DNA from: CAVQCT01 sp964371785
GTDB lineage: Bacteria; Zixibacteria; MSB-5A5; GN15; FEB-12
Length of the DNA stretch: 64,000 nucleotides
Assembly (NCBI GenBank): GCA_964371785.1
Contig: CAYJOL010000003.1
Coordinates: forward strand, 310,001 to 374,000
Direction: 5' to 3'
Part shown: positions 35,533-43,607 of the stretch, in pieces
Position numbering within the stretch: the first letter of the stretch is position 1
Layout of the letters: each line of letters begins with the position of its first letter
The notes under the pieces: generated by a model
Told to the model about the DNA's origin: nothing
Database searches by the model: none
The model's input: only the letters and a program-made list of their open reading frames with translations
Made by a program: the position numbers and the translations under genes

Positions 35533-38500
35533 ATGCCAATTACAAGTCAGAATGTCCCGAGAATAGGAAAGACGTTGATAAGAACTTTCATTGGTTGTTG
35601 CCTCAGATTTGACCATTTTATGATCCACGCATTTTGGTTTACATCACTATTGTGTTGTATAGCACAGCAGTTTATTCCCGAAGTGTCGTTTGCCAATACT
35701 GCGGACACCAACATACAAGAGATAATAACACGTCTTCAATCTAAAGACAGCAGCGTCTACTATTCTGTAGAGGATAGCCTCGTCATCGAAGGCAAAAATA
35801 GCTTATGGACCTTGAAACGTATAGTAGATGACGATTCCGTCAATTACGTCGCACGGAGCAGAGCATTATACACACTTTCTCGAATCGGAGAGGATATTAC
35901 ACCCATTATTCCCTCGCTGCAACGGATCTTGGAGACAGATTTTAACCGGACTCTTTGGACACCGGCACTTACAGTTGTTTGCAAGCTTGGCCCGGATGCA
36001 TGTGAAATGCGAGCGACTCTGCACTCGCTCTTCCACCGTTCAGAACGCACAATTCCAGATCAAAAATTAATTATGGCAGCAGCATCACTTGGAGCCTGTG
36101 GTGGTCCTCTTGTGAATGACCTTTGGCAACTCTTCGGTAGGACAAGTGATAGGAGGATGCGTTGGGAGGTGGAATCTGCCATAGTAGCCATAGGGGATTC
36201 TGCGGTACCATATCTAGTTAACACTTGTCAAGAACATCTCGAAGACGAGCACCTCCTGCAGTATGTGGGCGCCATACTGTCTCGAATCGAAAGTGACAGT
36301 GATTTGGGTAGGGCTCTATATGCAGACATCGCCTTTGACACGACAAGGAACAGCCGAACCAGAGCTACATTCATCCAGCTTTTGGGAATCCAGAAGGATA
36401 TGGACGGCAAGATTGCCATTGGCATGACCAATATACTTAAGGGGCAAGATCGCGAGCTGCAAGAGCAGGCTAGTAATGCATTAGCTAAGCATTATCAGAT
36501 CGCGACCCCTTTGCTCGTCAGCATAATACGTGATTGGGAGATAGATACGTCCTCCGCGATCGCAGCTATCAAAGCGCTCGGCAAGATGGGGGAGAAAGTT
36601 GATGCAGAAGGTGTCGCTACGCTCTGCGACCTGCTGGAGAGGCAGGCGAGCACGTTAGAGTATGTCAAGGGACGGGAGTATGGATTCTGGCGCGACAACG
36701 CGGATTGGGGATTGTGCGACGCGATCGTATCCTCGTTGGGAGGCATCGGACTGAAGGCCGGCGATTGCCTTCCTGTAATATGGCGAATTCGGAGGATCAG
36801 CATATCCAATATTCGCGAAACTGTGCTGAAGTCCATATTGAATATTGCCGAGGCCCAACAGCAAGCTCGAGACTATAGCGATGTTGCGCTTCTGCACGCG
36901 TACAGCGATACGCTGAGCGCAGAAATGGATATATACGCAGAGATATTTCCTTATACTAATTCAATGGCTGAAAACCGCAAAGCGATTAAGCGATTGCACT
37001 TGACCGTAGATGCCCTCGAGACACTAAGAGTAAACGATCAACCACCCTATGTTCCACTACTGAACTTCATCAGCAGTCACACCAAGCTGGCCATAGCACT
37101 TCTAATTGTTTTGGTCTATTTCTCGTTCTTTGGACCAATTTGCTTATTGCTTCTCTGGATCCGACCCAGCTGGCTGTTTAGGTTATTCGCTTGGATGGAC
37201 ACTGAAGAATCGAGGTTCCAAAAGGTACGTTTAGTCGGAACAATCTTCCTCTTTCTAGGGCAACGTTATCTGTTCAGCAAACGCGTTCTCAGGGCCGAAT
37301 TCACCAACGAACTACTCATTGACCGAGTGAAAAAGACGTTCGAAGATAAGGGAACCGCATCCGAGCGACTGCAGTACATCCAGGTGCCGATTTTGATCAA
37401 TGGTATATCGGAATCTGAGCTTACCGTCAACCGTTTGCGATCACTGTTTGATCCGGATCCGACTGTGCTGTTTGTTCGCGGAGAAGGCGGAATAGGGAAG
37501 ACGAGCCTATTGTGCCATATTGCGCGGACTAGTATGGCGCTTACAAGTAACAAAAGAACTGTTAGTGATCACTGTCTTATACCAGTCCTAATAGAAGCTA
37601 AGCACCTTCCTGACAGCGGCAAGGTAGAACTCGCAGCACTTGTCAAGCGGGAGCTCGAAAACCTAACAGGGCGAGTGTCAAAGATTTCACTTCTAATGAC
37701 CCGAAAACTCTCAGAACACGGACTTGTTCTGATCCTGTTGGACGGTATTTCGGAACTTCCGAAAGTCGCTCGCATGGCGCTCCTGCCCAACAATTCCTCA
37801 ATTGCCTTAAGACGAGTTGTATACAGCGGAAGACAACTTTTCGAGATGGATGGAATGACTACAGGTATCATAGATCCTCAGAAAATACCAGCCCAAAGAC
37901 TGTTTGGTTTCATTGAGGAGTATCTTGTTGCCCATGGTCAGCGCAACAAGTTTTCGACATCCGACTTGTTCGATATTTGTGGGAAATTTGTGGGGATCAC
38001 TGGCGAGCGACCGATGACGCCGGGAGTCGTGACGTTGTTTGCAGCAATGCTCTCAAACCTTGATAAACTGCCACTGGTCTCACAGCTTTTGACTTCGATT
38101 CCGAGAATTGTACTAACTTATACAAATCAAGTCTATCGCAATATTGAGACTGAATCGGTTATGATTGCAGAACTCAGTAGGGCAATTAAGCTTGTAGCTT
38201 GGTTGTGCATTAGAAATGGATTTCAACTCAAGGCAATCAATATTTCGACAATAAGAGATGAGTTTGCGTCGAACGGAATAGAAGTGACCGTTCTTAACAG
38301 CTTACTTAAGGCTCGGGGGCCGGTCGGACTCAATAGACTGGAGAGGGACAGAGTAGTATTTACTGATGATTTCGTCGCTGAATACCTAGCAGCATTTTAT
38401 CTTGTGGACCTATACGGATCTGACGTTCAACAGTGGTTGGAATTCTTCAAGAGCATAGAGCAGACAGCTGCCAGCGAATCTCATGCAAAAGCATTCTTGT

Positions 38501-39579
38501 CTGCTTGCTTTACTGTAATTCGAGCAGAGGAATTTGGCAACAATGTGCCTCAAGAAATCATATCAAGATTTGAAACGAACCTAGGGACAAGTGAAAGACA
38601 GCCTTTGCAGAATGAGAACCTTTCAGATGAAGTAATGTTGTCCCATATCAAATTCCTGGAAGCGGGGGCGCAGGCAACCTTCCTCAAGTCTCTCTTAATA
38701 CGCAGTAATGTCTCAAGAAAGGCAATTGAAAGTGTTATCCCAAATCTGACTCATTCTGAATACGTGATCAGAAATGCTAGCGCAGAACTTCTCATCAAAG
38801 AAGCGAAGGCAGAATGGCTACCACATAATAGTCTGATCGACCTCCTAAGCTCTCGCAGTACGCCCAAGGCAGCCAAAGTACAGATAGCTGAAGTAATAGG
38901 AAGCAAGCTTACGATCAGTCGGCCCGATCTCAACAAAATTCTCCCGTTGGCATTTAGCTCTGATTTGGATGATAGGATCGCATTCGTCAAGGCGGCAAAG
39001 CAGCTTGTACCTGAAGTCCAAGAAGAAGCTGTGACCACACTACGGAAGTTGATCAAAGACGCACGATCCAGTATGGTAGTCGAGGCACTTCGTACTGTTT
39101 CAATGTATTCAGAAATCAACTCAGATGATGCAGCGGCACTAAGGAAAGTGCTTATCGAGAGTCAGCCCTCCATTTTCCGTTTTTCTCTCACCAGAGAGGG
39201 AGATTTGCAGTATGCTTGGACATATACAGACTCAAGTGGCGGTAAGTATCCGATGACAATTGCTGAGACATTGCAAAATGCAAGTGGCACAATTGTGGAT
39301 GGTTTATGTTCGGACGCTCTTGACACGCGGCTGAGTGAGAGTGCTCGTTCAAAGATCATACTTATTCTAATTGGCATGAAAGCGAGTGAGAAATTGACAA
39401 GCACTTTCCTAGAATTGCTCCGTGATTCGAACGAATCTATTCGGTCGGCAGCGGCTGTCTGGTTAGCAGGAAACGATACTGGTAGAAAGGATGTGTTGAG
39501 TGCAATCGATGCTCTTTCGGACAGTGAAATACCTAATGTGTCAGAATTGAAGAGGAAATTGTTTGAACGCAAAGAATAA
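35533..39579 (+). CDS. Transmembrane HEAT-repeat/NACHT-like STAND NTPase
   Basis: About 1,348 residues from ATG 35533 (ATG at 35620 is an alternative that would begin at the signal/anchor helix). Order: hydrophobic export signal or anchor (about 32-55); HEAT/armadillo-like helical repeats (about 65-450); strong membrane helix (about 519-546, IALLIVLVYFSFFGPICLLL); NTPase with Walker A GEGGIGKTS (about 650-658), Walker B LVLILLDGISELP (about 732-744) and an Arg sensor in VVYSGR; helical winged-type region; and a second HEAT-like block (about 1,070-1,340, e.g. NASAELLIKEAKAEWLP). If the first hydrophobic segment is a signal peptide, the N-terminal repeats are outside and the NTPase inside. NACHT/STAND proteins sense a trigger and oligomerise; many bacterial ones are antiphage sensors. 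No effector domain is evident. Codon use is AT-richer than the neighbours and the gene lies behind a tRNA, both signs of transfer. Confidence 0.8.
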   Translation: MPITSQNVPRIGKTLIRTFIGCCLRFDHFMIHAFWFTSLLCCIAQQFIPEVSFANTADTNIQEIITRLQSKDSSVYYSVEDSLVIEGKNSLWTLKRIVDDDSVNYVARSRALYTLSRIGEDITPIIPSLQRILETDFNRTLWTPALTVVCKLGPDACEMRATLHSLFHRSERTIPDQKLIMAAASLGACGGPLVNDLWQLFGRTSDRRMRWEVESAIVAIGDSAVPYLVNTCQEHLEDEHLLQYVGAILSRIESDSDLGRALYADIAFDTTRNSRTRATFIQLLGIQKDMDGKIAIGMTNILKGQDRELQEQASNALAKHYQIATPLLVSIIRDWEIDTSSAIAAIKALGKMGEKVDAEGVATLCDLLERQASTLEYVKGREYGFWRDNADWGLCDAIVSSLGGIGLKAGDCLPVIWRIRRISISNIRETVLKSILNIAEAQQQARDYSDVALLHAYSDTLSAEMDIYAEIFPYTNSMAENRKAIKRLHLTVDALETLRVNDQPPYVPLLNFISSHTKLAIALLIVLVYFSFFGPICLLLLWIRPSWLFRLFAWMDTEESRFQKVRLVGTIFLFLGQRYLFSKRVLRAEFTNELLIDRVKKTFEDKGTASERLQYIQVPILINGISESELTVNRLRSLFDPDPTVLFVRGEGGIGKTSLLCHIARTSMALTSNKRTVSDHCLIPVLIEAKHLPDSGKVELAALVKRELENLTGRVSKISLLMTRKLSEHGLVLILLDGISELPKVARMALLPNNSSIALRRVVYSGRQLFEMDGMTTGIIDPQKIPAQRLFGFIEEYLVAHGQRNKFSTSDLFDICGKFVGITGERPMTPGVVTLFAAMLSNLDKLPLVSQLLTSIPRIVLTYTNQVYRNIETESVMIAELSRAIKLVAWLCIRNGFQLKAINISTIRDEFASNGIEVTVLNSLLKARGPVGLNRLERDRVVFTDDFVAEYLAAFYLVDLYGSDVQQWLEFFKSIEQTAASESHAKAFLSACFTVIRAEEFGNNVPQEIISRFETNLGTSERQPLQNENLSDEVMLSHIKFLEAGAQATFLKSLLIRSNVSRKAIESVIPNLTHSEYVIRNASAELLIKEAKAEWLPHNSLIDLLSSRSTPKAAKVQIAEVIGSKLTISRPDLNKILPLAFSSDLDDRIAFVKAAKQLVPEVQEEAVTTLRKLIKDARSSMVVEALRTVSMYSEINSDDAAALRKVLIESQPSIFRFSLTREGDLQYAWTYTDSSGGKYPMTIAETLQNASGTIVDGLCSDALDTRLSESARSKIILILIGMKASEKLTSTFLELLRDSNESIRSAAAVWLAGNDTGRKDVLSAIDALSDSEIPNVSELKRKLFERKE

Positions 39580-39587
39580 ACAGTTCC

Positions 39588-39614
39588 GTAGGTCAGGAGC
39601 CCTGCGCTCCTGAC
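39588..39614 (+). repeat. REP element 1 (GTAG head), left of the RAYT gene
   Basis: GTAG (39588-39591), then hairpin GTCAGGAGC-CCTGC-GCTCCTGAC, a perfect 9-bp stem. It is the exact reverse complement of elements 2 and 3. Confidence 0.85.
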
Positions 39615-39656
39615 ATTTGAGTCAATCGACAATGTTTTGAAACTCTTCCAATGTGA

Positions 39657-40157
39657 ATGATGTCAAAGCTGAGACGAATAGACGACCCCCGCACCGTGTA
39701 CTTTATTACCAATGTAACGCACGAACGGCAACCGGTGTTGCTCAAAAATATAGACCTGTTTTGGAGTGCAATTAGTACGGTGAGAAGCCATACTCCATTC
39801 GACCTCCAGGCCTGGGTCGTCCTGCCTGAGCACTTCCACCTGGTGATCGATGTCGGAGCGTTCGACATCTCGAACATTCTTCAACGAACTAAGATGAGTT
39901 TCCGGGCGCTTTATCACAAACGCCTCGATTTGAGAAGTGGCCGGGTCTGGCAGCATCGATTTTGGGATCATATAATTCGTGATGAGGCGGATTGGAGGAG
40001 TCATGTAGACTATATCCATTACAATCCGGTGAAGCACGGGTATGTATCGTCTCCATATGGATGGGAGAATTCTTCGATTCACCGTTTCGAAGGTCGAGAG
40101 TATTCGGACAAATGGGGGGAAATACCAATTGCGTTTGAGGGAGAATTTGGCGAATAG
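39657..40157 (+). CDS. REP-associated tyrosine transposase (RAYT, Y1/HUH type)
   Basis: 166 residues. HUH motif PEHFHLV (His59, His61) and the C-terminal catalytic Tyr119 in DYIHYNPVKHGYV; WQHRFWDH is also typical of RAYTs. Both catalytic parts are present, so the enzyme is probably functional. RAYTs cut single-stranded REP hairpins at a GTAG/GTGG tetranucleotide; here GTAG-headed hairpins lie 43 bases before and 19 bases after the gene in opposite orientation, the classical REPtron layout. The start has no strong RBS. It is not closely similar to the fragment at 11306-11509. Confidence 0.93.
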   Translation: MMSKLRRIDDPRTVYFITNVTHERQPVLLKNIDLFWSAISTVRSHTPFDLQAWVVLPEHFHLVIDVGAFDISNILQRTKMSFRALYHKRLDLRSGRVWQHRFWDHIIRDEADWRSHVDYIHYNPVKHGYVSSPYGWENSSIHRFEGREYSDKWGEIPIAFEGEFGE

Positions 40158-40175
40158 GAAGCGAGATTATTTCAT

Positions 40176-40202
40176 GTCAGGAGCGCAGGGCTCCTGACCT
40201 AC
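40176..40202 (-). repeat. REP element 2 (inverted), right of the RAYT gene
   Basis: GTCAGGAGC-GCAGG-GCTCCTGAC followed by CTAC, the reverse complement of element 1, with its GTAG head on the minus strand. Confidence 0.85.
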
Positions 40203-40372
40203 GGAGCTATATCCATTACAATCCGGTGAAGCACGGGTATGTATCGTCTCCATATGGATGGGAGAATTCTTCGATTCACCGTTTCGAAGGTCGAGAGTAT
40301 TCGGACAAATGGGGGGAAATACCAATTGCGTTTGAGGGAGAATTTGGCGAATAGGAAGCGAGATTATTTCAT

Positions 40373-40399
40373 GTCAGGAGCGCAGGGCTCCTGACCTAC
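40373..40399 (-). repeat. REP element 3 (inverted, in the duplicated unit)
   Basis: Same sequence as element 2, 197 bases downstream. Just after it, CCTGCCCTAC at about 40422-40431 is the tail of the other GTAG repeat family. Confidence 0.8.
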
Positions 40400-40654
40400 G
40401 GAGCTAAGAGCCTCAGAAGGACCTGCCCTACCAATAATGAAGATGGATACCAGCGTGCGGGAGTAAGGCAAGATATGAATCCCACCCAGAGAGTTGGGCA
40501 CCCGGCATATTGGACAGATCATCGACTGAATTATTCCACAATGTGATTGACCGCAATCGGGGCATCGGTTATTCTTGGATTAACCGGACCAAACGGCATC
40601 GGGCCGTGCGGAAAGCGACTGCTACATCTGTACGCGTTCAGAAAGGAAAGTTTC

Positions 40655-41008
40655 ATGCCGAATCCAATCGTACATTGGGAAATTGCCTCCAGCGATGATT
40701 CCAAGGCGCATAAGTTCTACGGCGATATCTTCGGCTGGAAGATCGACGCCAACAATCCGTTCAATTACGGTGTGGTCGACACCGGAGGCGAGGGAATCAA
40801 TGGCGGCATATTCAAAGCTCCGAAAGGGGTGCCGTTTTTGACATTCTATGTTCAGGTCGATGACCTCCCGGCTTACCTGATCAAGATCGAGAAGGCCGGC
40901 GGTCAGAAGGTTATGCCGCCGCAGGATGTTCCGGGAGTGGGCCAGACGGCGTTTTTCAAGGACCCGGATGGGCTGATAGTCGGTCTGTTCAAGCCGGTGA
41001 AGAGATAG
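40655..41008 (+). CDS. VOC-fold (glyoxalase/bleomycin-resistance) protein
   Basis: 117 residues from ATG 40655 (GAAAGGAAAG upstream). Two beta-alpha-beta-beta-beta units: IVHWEIASSDDSKAHKFYGD at the start and FLTFYVQVDDLPAYLIKIEK in the second half, ending QTAFFKDPDGLIVGLFKP. Metal ligands of classical glyoxalase are only partly present (His6, late acidic residue missing), so the activity is open. A related protein is at 46715-47092 with the same FYxxxFGW motif. Confidence 0.9.
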   Translation: MPNPIVHWEIASSDDSKAHKFYGDIFGWKIDANNPFNYGVVDTGGEGINGGIFKAPKGVPFLTFYVQVDDLPAYLIKIEKAGGQKVMPPQDVPGVGQTAFFKDPDGLIVGLFKPVKR

Positions 41009-41034
41009 GCGGTTGTCGCCCCGTGCGGCATCTT

Positions 41035-41315
41035 GTGACGGCCATTCGGTCTTGTGTAGGGACGCATCTTCTTAGAGGCGGCCATCCAGCATGCCGGCAG
41101 GCATGCCTTCGTCGACAACCCGTATCGGGCTACGGACATGGGCAGGCTCGAAGACGATTCCTGCCCTACGAAGAGGCGGCCATCAGATCTTGTGTAGGGA
41201 CGCATCTTCTTAGAGGCGGCCATCCAGCATGCCGGCAGGCATTCCTTCGTCGACAACGCGTATCGGGCTACGGACAAGGGCAGGCTCGAAGACGAATCCT
41301 GCCCTACGAAGAGGC
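41035..41315. repeat. Two tandem 138-bp repeat units of the GTAG family
   Basis: Units starting near 41051 and 41189 share CTTGTGTAGGGACGCATCTT, then CCAGCATGCCGGCAGGCAT, and end with GGCAGGCTCGAAGACGA, CTGCCCTAC. Each unit carries a left GTAG head and a right inverted CTAC end, i.e. a BIME-like pair. Open frames here are side effects. Confidence 0.8.
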
Positions 41316-41324
41316 TGTCAATAC

Positions 41325-41800
41325 CGGAGTCTCCGTCTGTCATTCCCGCGGAGGCGGGAATCCACGATTCAAGATGGACCCCCGCCTTCGCGAGGGTGAC
41401 AAGAGCATGGCTTTGCCAAGGTACGGCGTGCCTTAGTCGACTTTCGTCGACAGCACGAATCGGGCTACGGACAAGGGCAGGCTCGAAGACGAATCCTGCC
41501 CTACGAAGAGGCCCTGTTAGCACCGGAGCTATCGTCTGTCATTCCCGCGGATGCGGGAATCCACGATTCAAGATGGACCCCCGCCTTCGCGAGGGTGACA
41601 AGAGCATGGCTTTGCCAAGGTACGGCGTGCCTTAGTCGACCTTCCTCAACAACCCGCACCGGGCTGCGGACAAGGGCAGGCTCGAAGACGAATCCTGCCT
41701 GCGAAGAGGCTATGTCAATACCGGAGCCATCATCTGTCATTCCCACGGAGGTGGGGACCCACGATTCAAGATGGACCCCCGCCTTCGCATAAGACAGGCA
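41325..41800. repeat. About 2.4 tandem 199-bp repeat units
   Basis: ATTCCCGCGG or its variant recurs at 41342, 41541 and 41739. Units contain the palindrome ATTCCCGCGGAGGCGGGAAT, a Gly/Arg-type pseudo-coding stretch and a GGCAGGCTCGAAGACGAATC-CTGCCCTAC REP end. The hairpin type is widespread in bacterial intergenic repeats. The last unit is the most diverged. Confidence 0.8.
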
Positions 41801-41841
41801 GGGGCGCGAAGGCCCCTGTCCTGAAATCCGTTGCGATGTAG

Positions 41842-43254
41842 TTATTTCTTGTCGATGATCTGGCCGGTCGTGCCATCGGTTGATTGACCGGCTTTGATGC
41901 GTGCCTGCGCGAGAGCAAGCTGAGCTTTCAATGCCTCGGCCTCGGCCTTCTGCGCCTGCAACTCGTAATAGCGAAGATCTACGTTGTAAGATGTGCTGGC
42001 CTGTTTCGTCAGCGGGTCGGTAAGTGAAACAGCCTGGACATCGGGATTATCCGAAGGTGCCGCGGATGCCGCTGAGGCCACCGAACCATAGGAGGTCGGA
42101 TAATAGGTTGCCTGAAGCCATGTGGGGGCAAACACCGTCACCGAAGCGCTCGGCGAATTGAAGGAGTAGGCGTTTCCCTGAAGGTAGAAGGTATAGGTGC
42201 CTGCGGTTTTGAAGAAGGTTGCTTTGACCGGAGTGGTCAGGTAGGTATAGGCCGATACCGAGTTGGCGTAATGCCAGGAGTTAGTCCACACCGCCACCCC
42301 GTAGTCATGGACGCCATTCGATGTCTCGGTAATCTGGGTCCACCCAAACACACTGCCGGTGTCATTGTGCGTCATGTAGGCGTAGCCATCGAGTACAATA
42401 TAGCCGGACGCAGGAATTGTGATCGAGACACCGACGAAATCCTGCGCTATGTCGGACTTGACGAGACTGATCGAGCTGTTCAATTTTGCGATTGCAATCC
42501 CGGGTTCGTTTAAGATTTCTGAAGAATTGATTGCATCGCTCGGAAGGATGGCCGATGCATCGCCGGTCGATCCGCCATTGAGAACAATTTGAGTCGAACC
42601 CACGTCGTTACCGAGTTGAAGGGTTCCACCACTGTTATAACCCGCACTCAAGAACGCGGTCACTTCAGACGTAAGTCCGACAGCTACTCCCGCGTCCGAC
42701 AGCCAAATTTCGCCCCAGTTTGGTCCCCACAGGCGCACTTTCTCCTCGGCCGAATATCCCTGCGTCAGGAGTTCGGCAAACTCCGCATTCGCCACCAGAC
42801 CCACCCCCGGATAAGTCGAACTTGTTCCGAAAACTCCGTTGGCGGTCATGGCGTACGGGACGCTTTGTAGCTGGGTCCGGGGCGTGAGGGGCGTCCCACC
42901 CACTTCCGTTTCCAGCCAGAGTGCAGGTGTGTGGCCGAAAATATAGTCCGGTCCGAACTGATCAAGCCCAACGAATGCTGACGGAAACGGAGTCGGCGAA
43001 CCCAGGGTGGCGGTGAACAGTCCCTTCTGAGTCGTTACCGGCAGACCTGCTTCCGACCACAGCAAAGTGCCGCCGACGGCGGCGTCATAGATGCGGAACG
43101 TGACCGCGTACACACCGTCGACCACCGGATCACCGGCGGCGTCGGTCAGCCGTCCCTGATACGAGATGGTTTTCGGGGTTTGCGCCACTGCCGCGCCTGC
43201 GACTGCAAGGAGCAACAGCGCCATGATGAGAACAGTGAGCTTTTTTGAGTGCAT
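41842..43254 (-). CDS. Secreted repeat-surface protein, unknown
   Basis: 470 residues with a signal peptide (1-25, MALLLLAVAGAAVAQ). Residues 28-140 form a beta domain I know from many secreted bacterial proteins (ISYQGRLTDAAGDPVVDG, TFRIYDAAVGGTLLWSE). A beta-rich, Gly/Ser/Thr-rich middle resembles tail-fibre or surface-layer proteins. The last 60 residues are a coiled coil (ELQAQKAEAEALKAQLALAQ), which may trimerise. No catalytic motif or cell-wall anchor is seen. Function unknown; surface structural role inferred. It ends beside the repeat field. Confidence 0.75.
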   Translation of the reverse strand: MHSKKLTVLIMALLLLAVAGAAVAQTPKTISYQGRLTDAAGDPVVDGVYAVTFRIYDAAVGGTLLWSEAGLPVTTQKGLFTATLGSPTPFPSAFVGLDQFGPDYIFGHTPALWLETEVGGTPLTPRTQLQSVPYAMTANGVFGTSSTYPGVGLVANAEFAELLTQGYSAEEKVRLWGPNWGEIWLSDAGVAVGLTSEVTAFLSAGYNSGGTLQLGNDVGSTQIVLNGGSTGDASAILPSDAINSSEILNEPGIAIAKLNSSISLVKSDIAQDFVGVSITIPASGYIVLDGYAYMTHNDTGSVFGWTQITETSNGVHDYGVAVWTNSWHYANSVSAYTYLTTPVKATFFKTAGTYTFYLQGNAYSFNSPSASVTVFAPTWLQATYYPTSYGSVASAASAAPSDNPDVQAVSLTDPLTKQASTSYNVDLRYYELQAQKAEAEALKAQLALAQARIKAGQSTDGTTGQIIDKK

Positions 43255-43607
43255 ACATTTCTCCCAGGGTTTGTTGTGATCGTTGTTTTTCGTCTATCCG
43301 GTTGTGGTAGTAAGCAGAATTAATATATTGGCCTTTATAGGCCGATGCAACCCATTTTTCGGCGCCGGAAGGCGGGTTCTTTGAGCGCCGGTTTTCGCCC
43401 TCCCGGAAAAAGGCGGCCGGTCGTTTACAGGCGCCGGGGGCGAGACGGCCGACCCGGCCCGGCCAGGCCGGAATTTTCGGGAAAAAAGACCAAAGATTCC
43501 AAAAAAACCTACCGCGCCGGCCTGTTTTTGCGGTATTCTGGTGCAGCCAAGCTAACTGAAGTAGGTTAAATTTTGTCCACGGTACCGTGCCGAATGGTTA
43601 AAAGTAG
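43255..43607. other. Intergenic region between divergent genes, with a GC-extreme block
   Basis: Contains the promoters of both flanking genes. Around 43350-43490 the sequence is unusually rich in G and C (CGGCCGACCCGGCCCGGCCA) and self-complementary. A plus-strand frame here is Arg/Gly-rich and has no RBS, so I do not call it. Confidence 0.4.

Larger units (their letters stand above)
40011..40404. repeat. Perfect tandem duplication, 2 x 197 bp
   Basis: 40011-40207 and 40208-40404 are identical by reading. Each unit contains the last third of the RAYT gene from its catalytic Tyr region to the stop, plus the right REP. The second copy is therefore a non-functional RAYT 3' fragment (open 40208-40354) with a third REP. 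Identity implies a recent event or an assembly artefact. Confidence 0.85.

Noticed and set aside
41023..41792. Several overlapping long frames in the repeat field with periodic GGNPRFKMDPRLREGD-like peptides
   Set aside because: These are translations of tandem intergenic repeats, the same on both strands, not genes.
41035..41800. CRISPR array
   Set aside because: Repeats are 138-199 bp, near-identical through their whole length and without unique spacers; no cas genes nearby.
35271..41800. Integrative element inserted at the tRNA-Ser 3' end
   Set aside because: I found no integrase gene and no downstream repeat of the tRNA 3' end within the window; REP/RAYT activity is the only mobility signal seen.
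43345..43569. Arg/Gly-rich plus-strand ORF upstream of the GT39 gene
   Set aside because: Composition reflects the GC-extreme DNA; no RBS and no domain.
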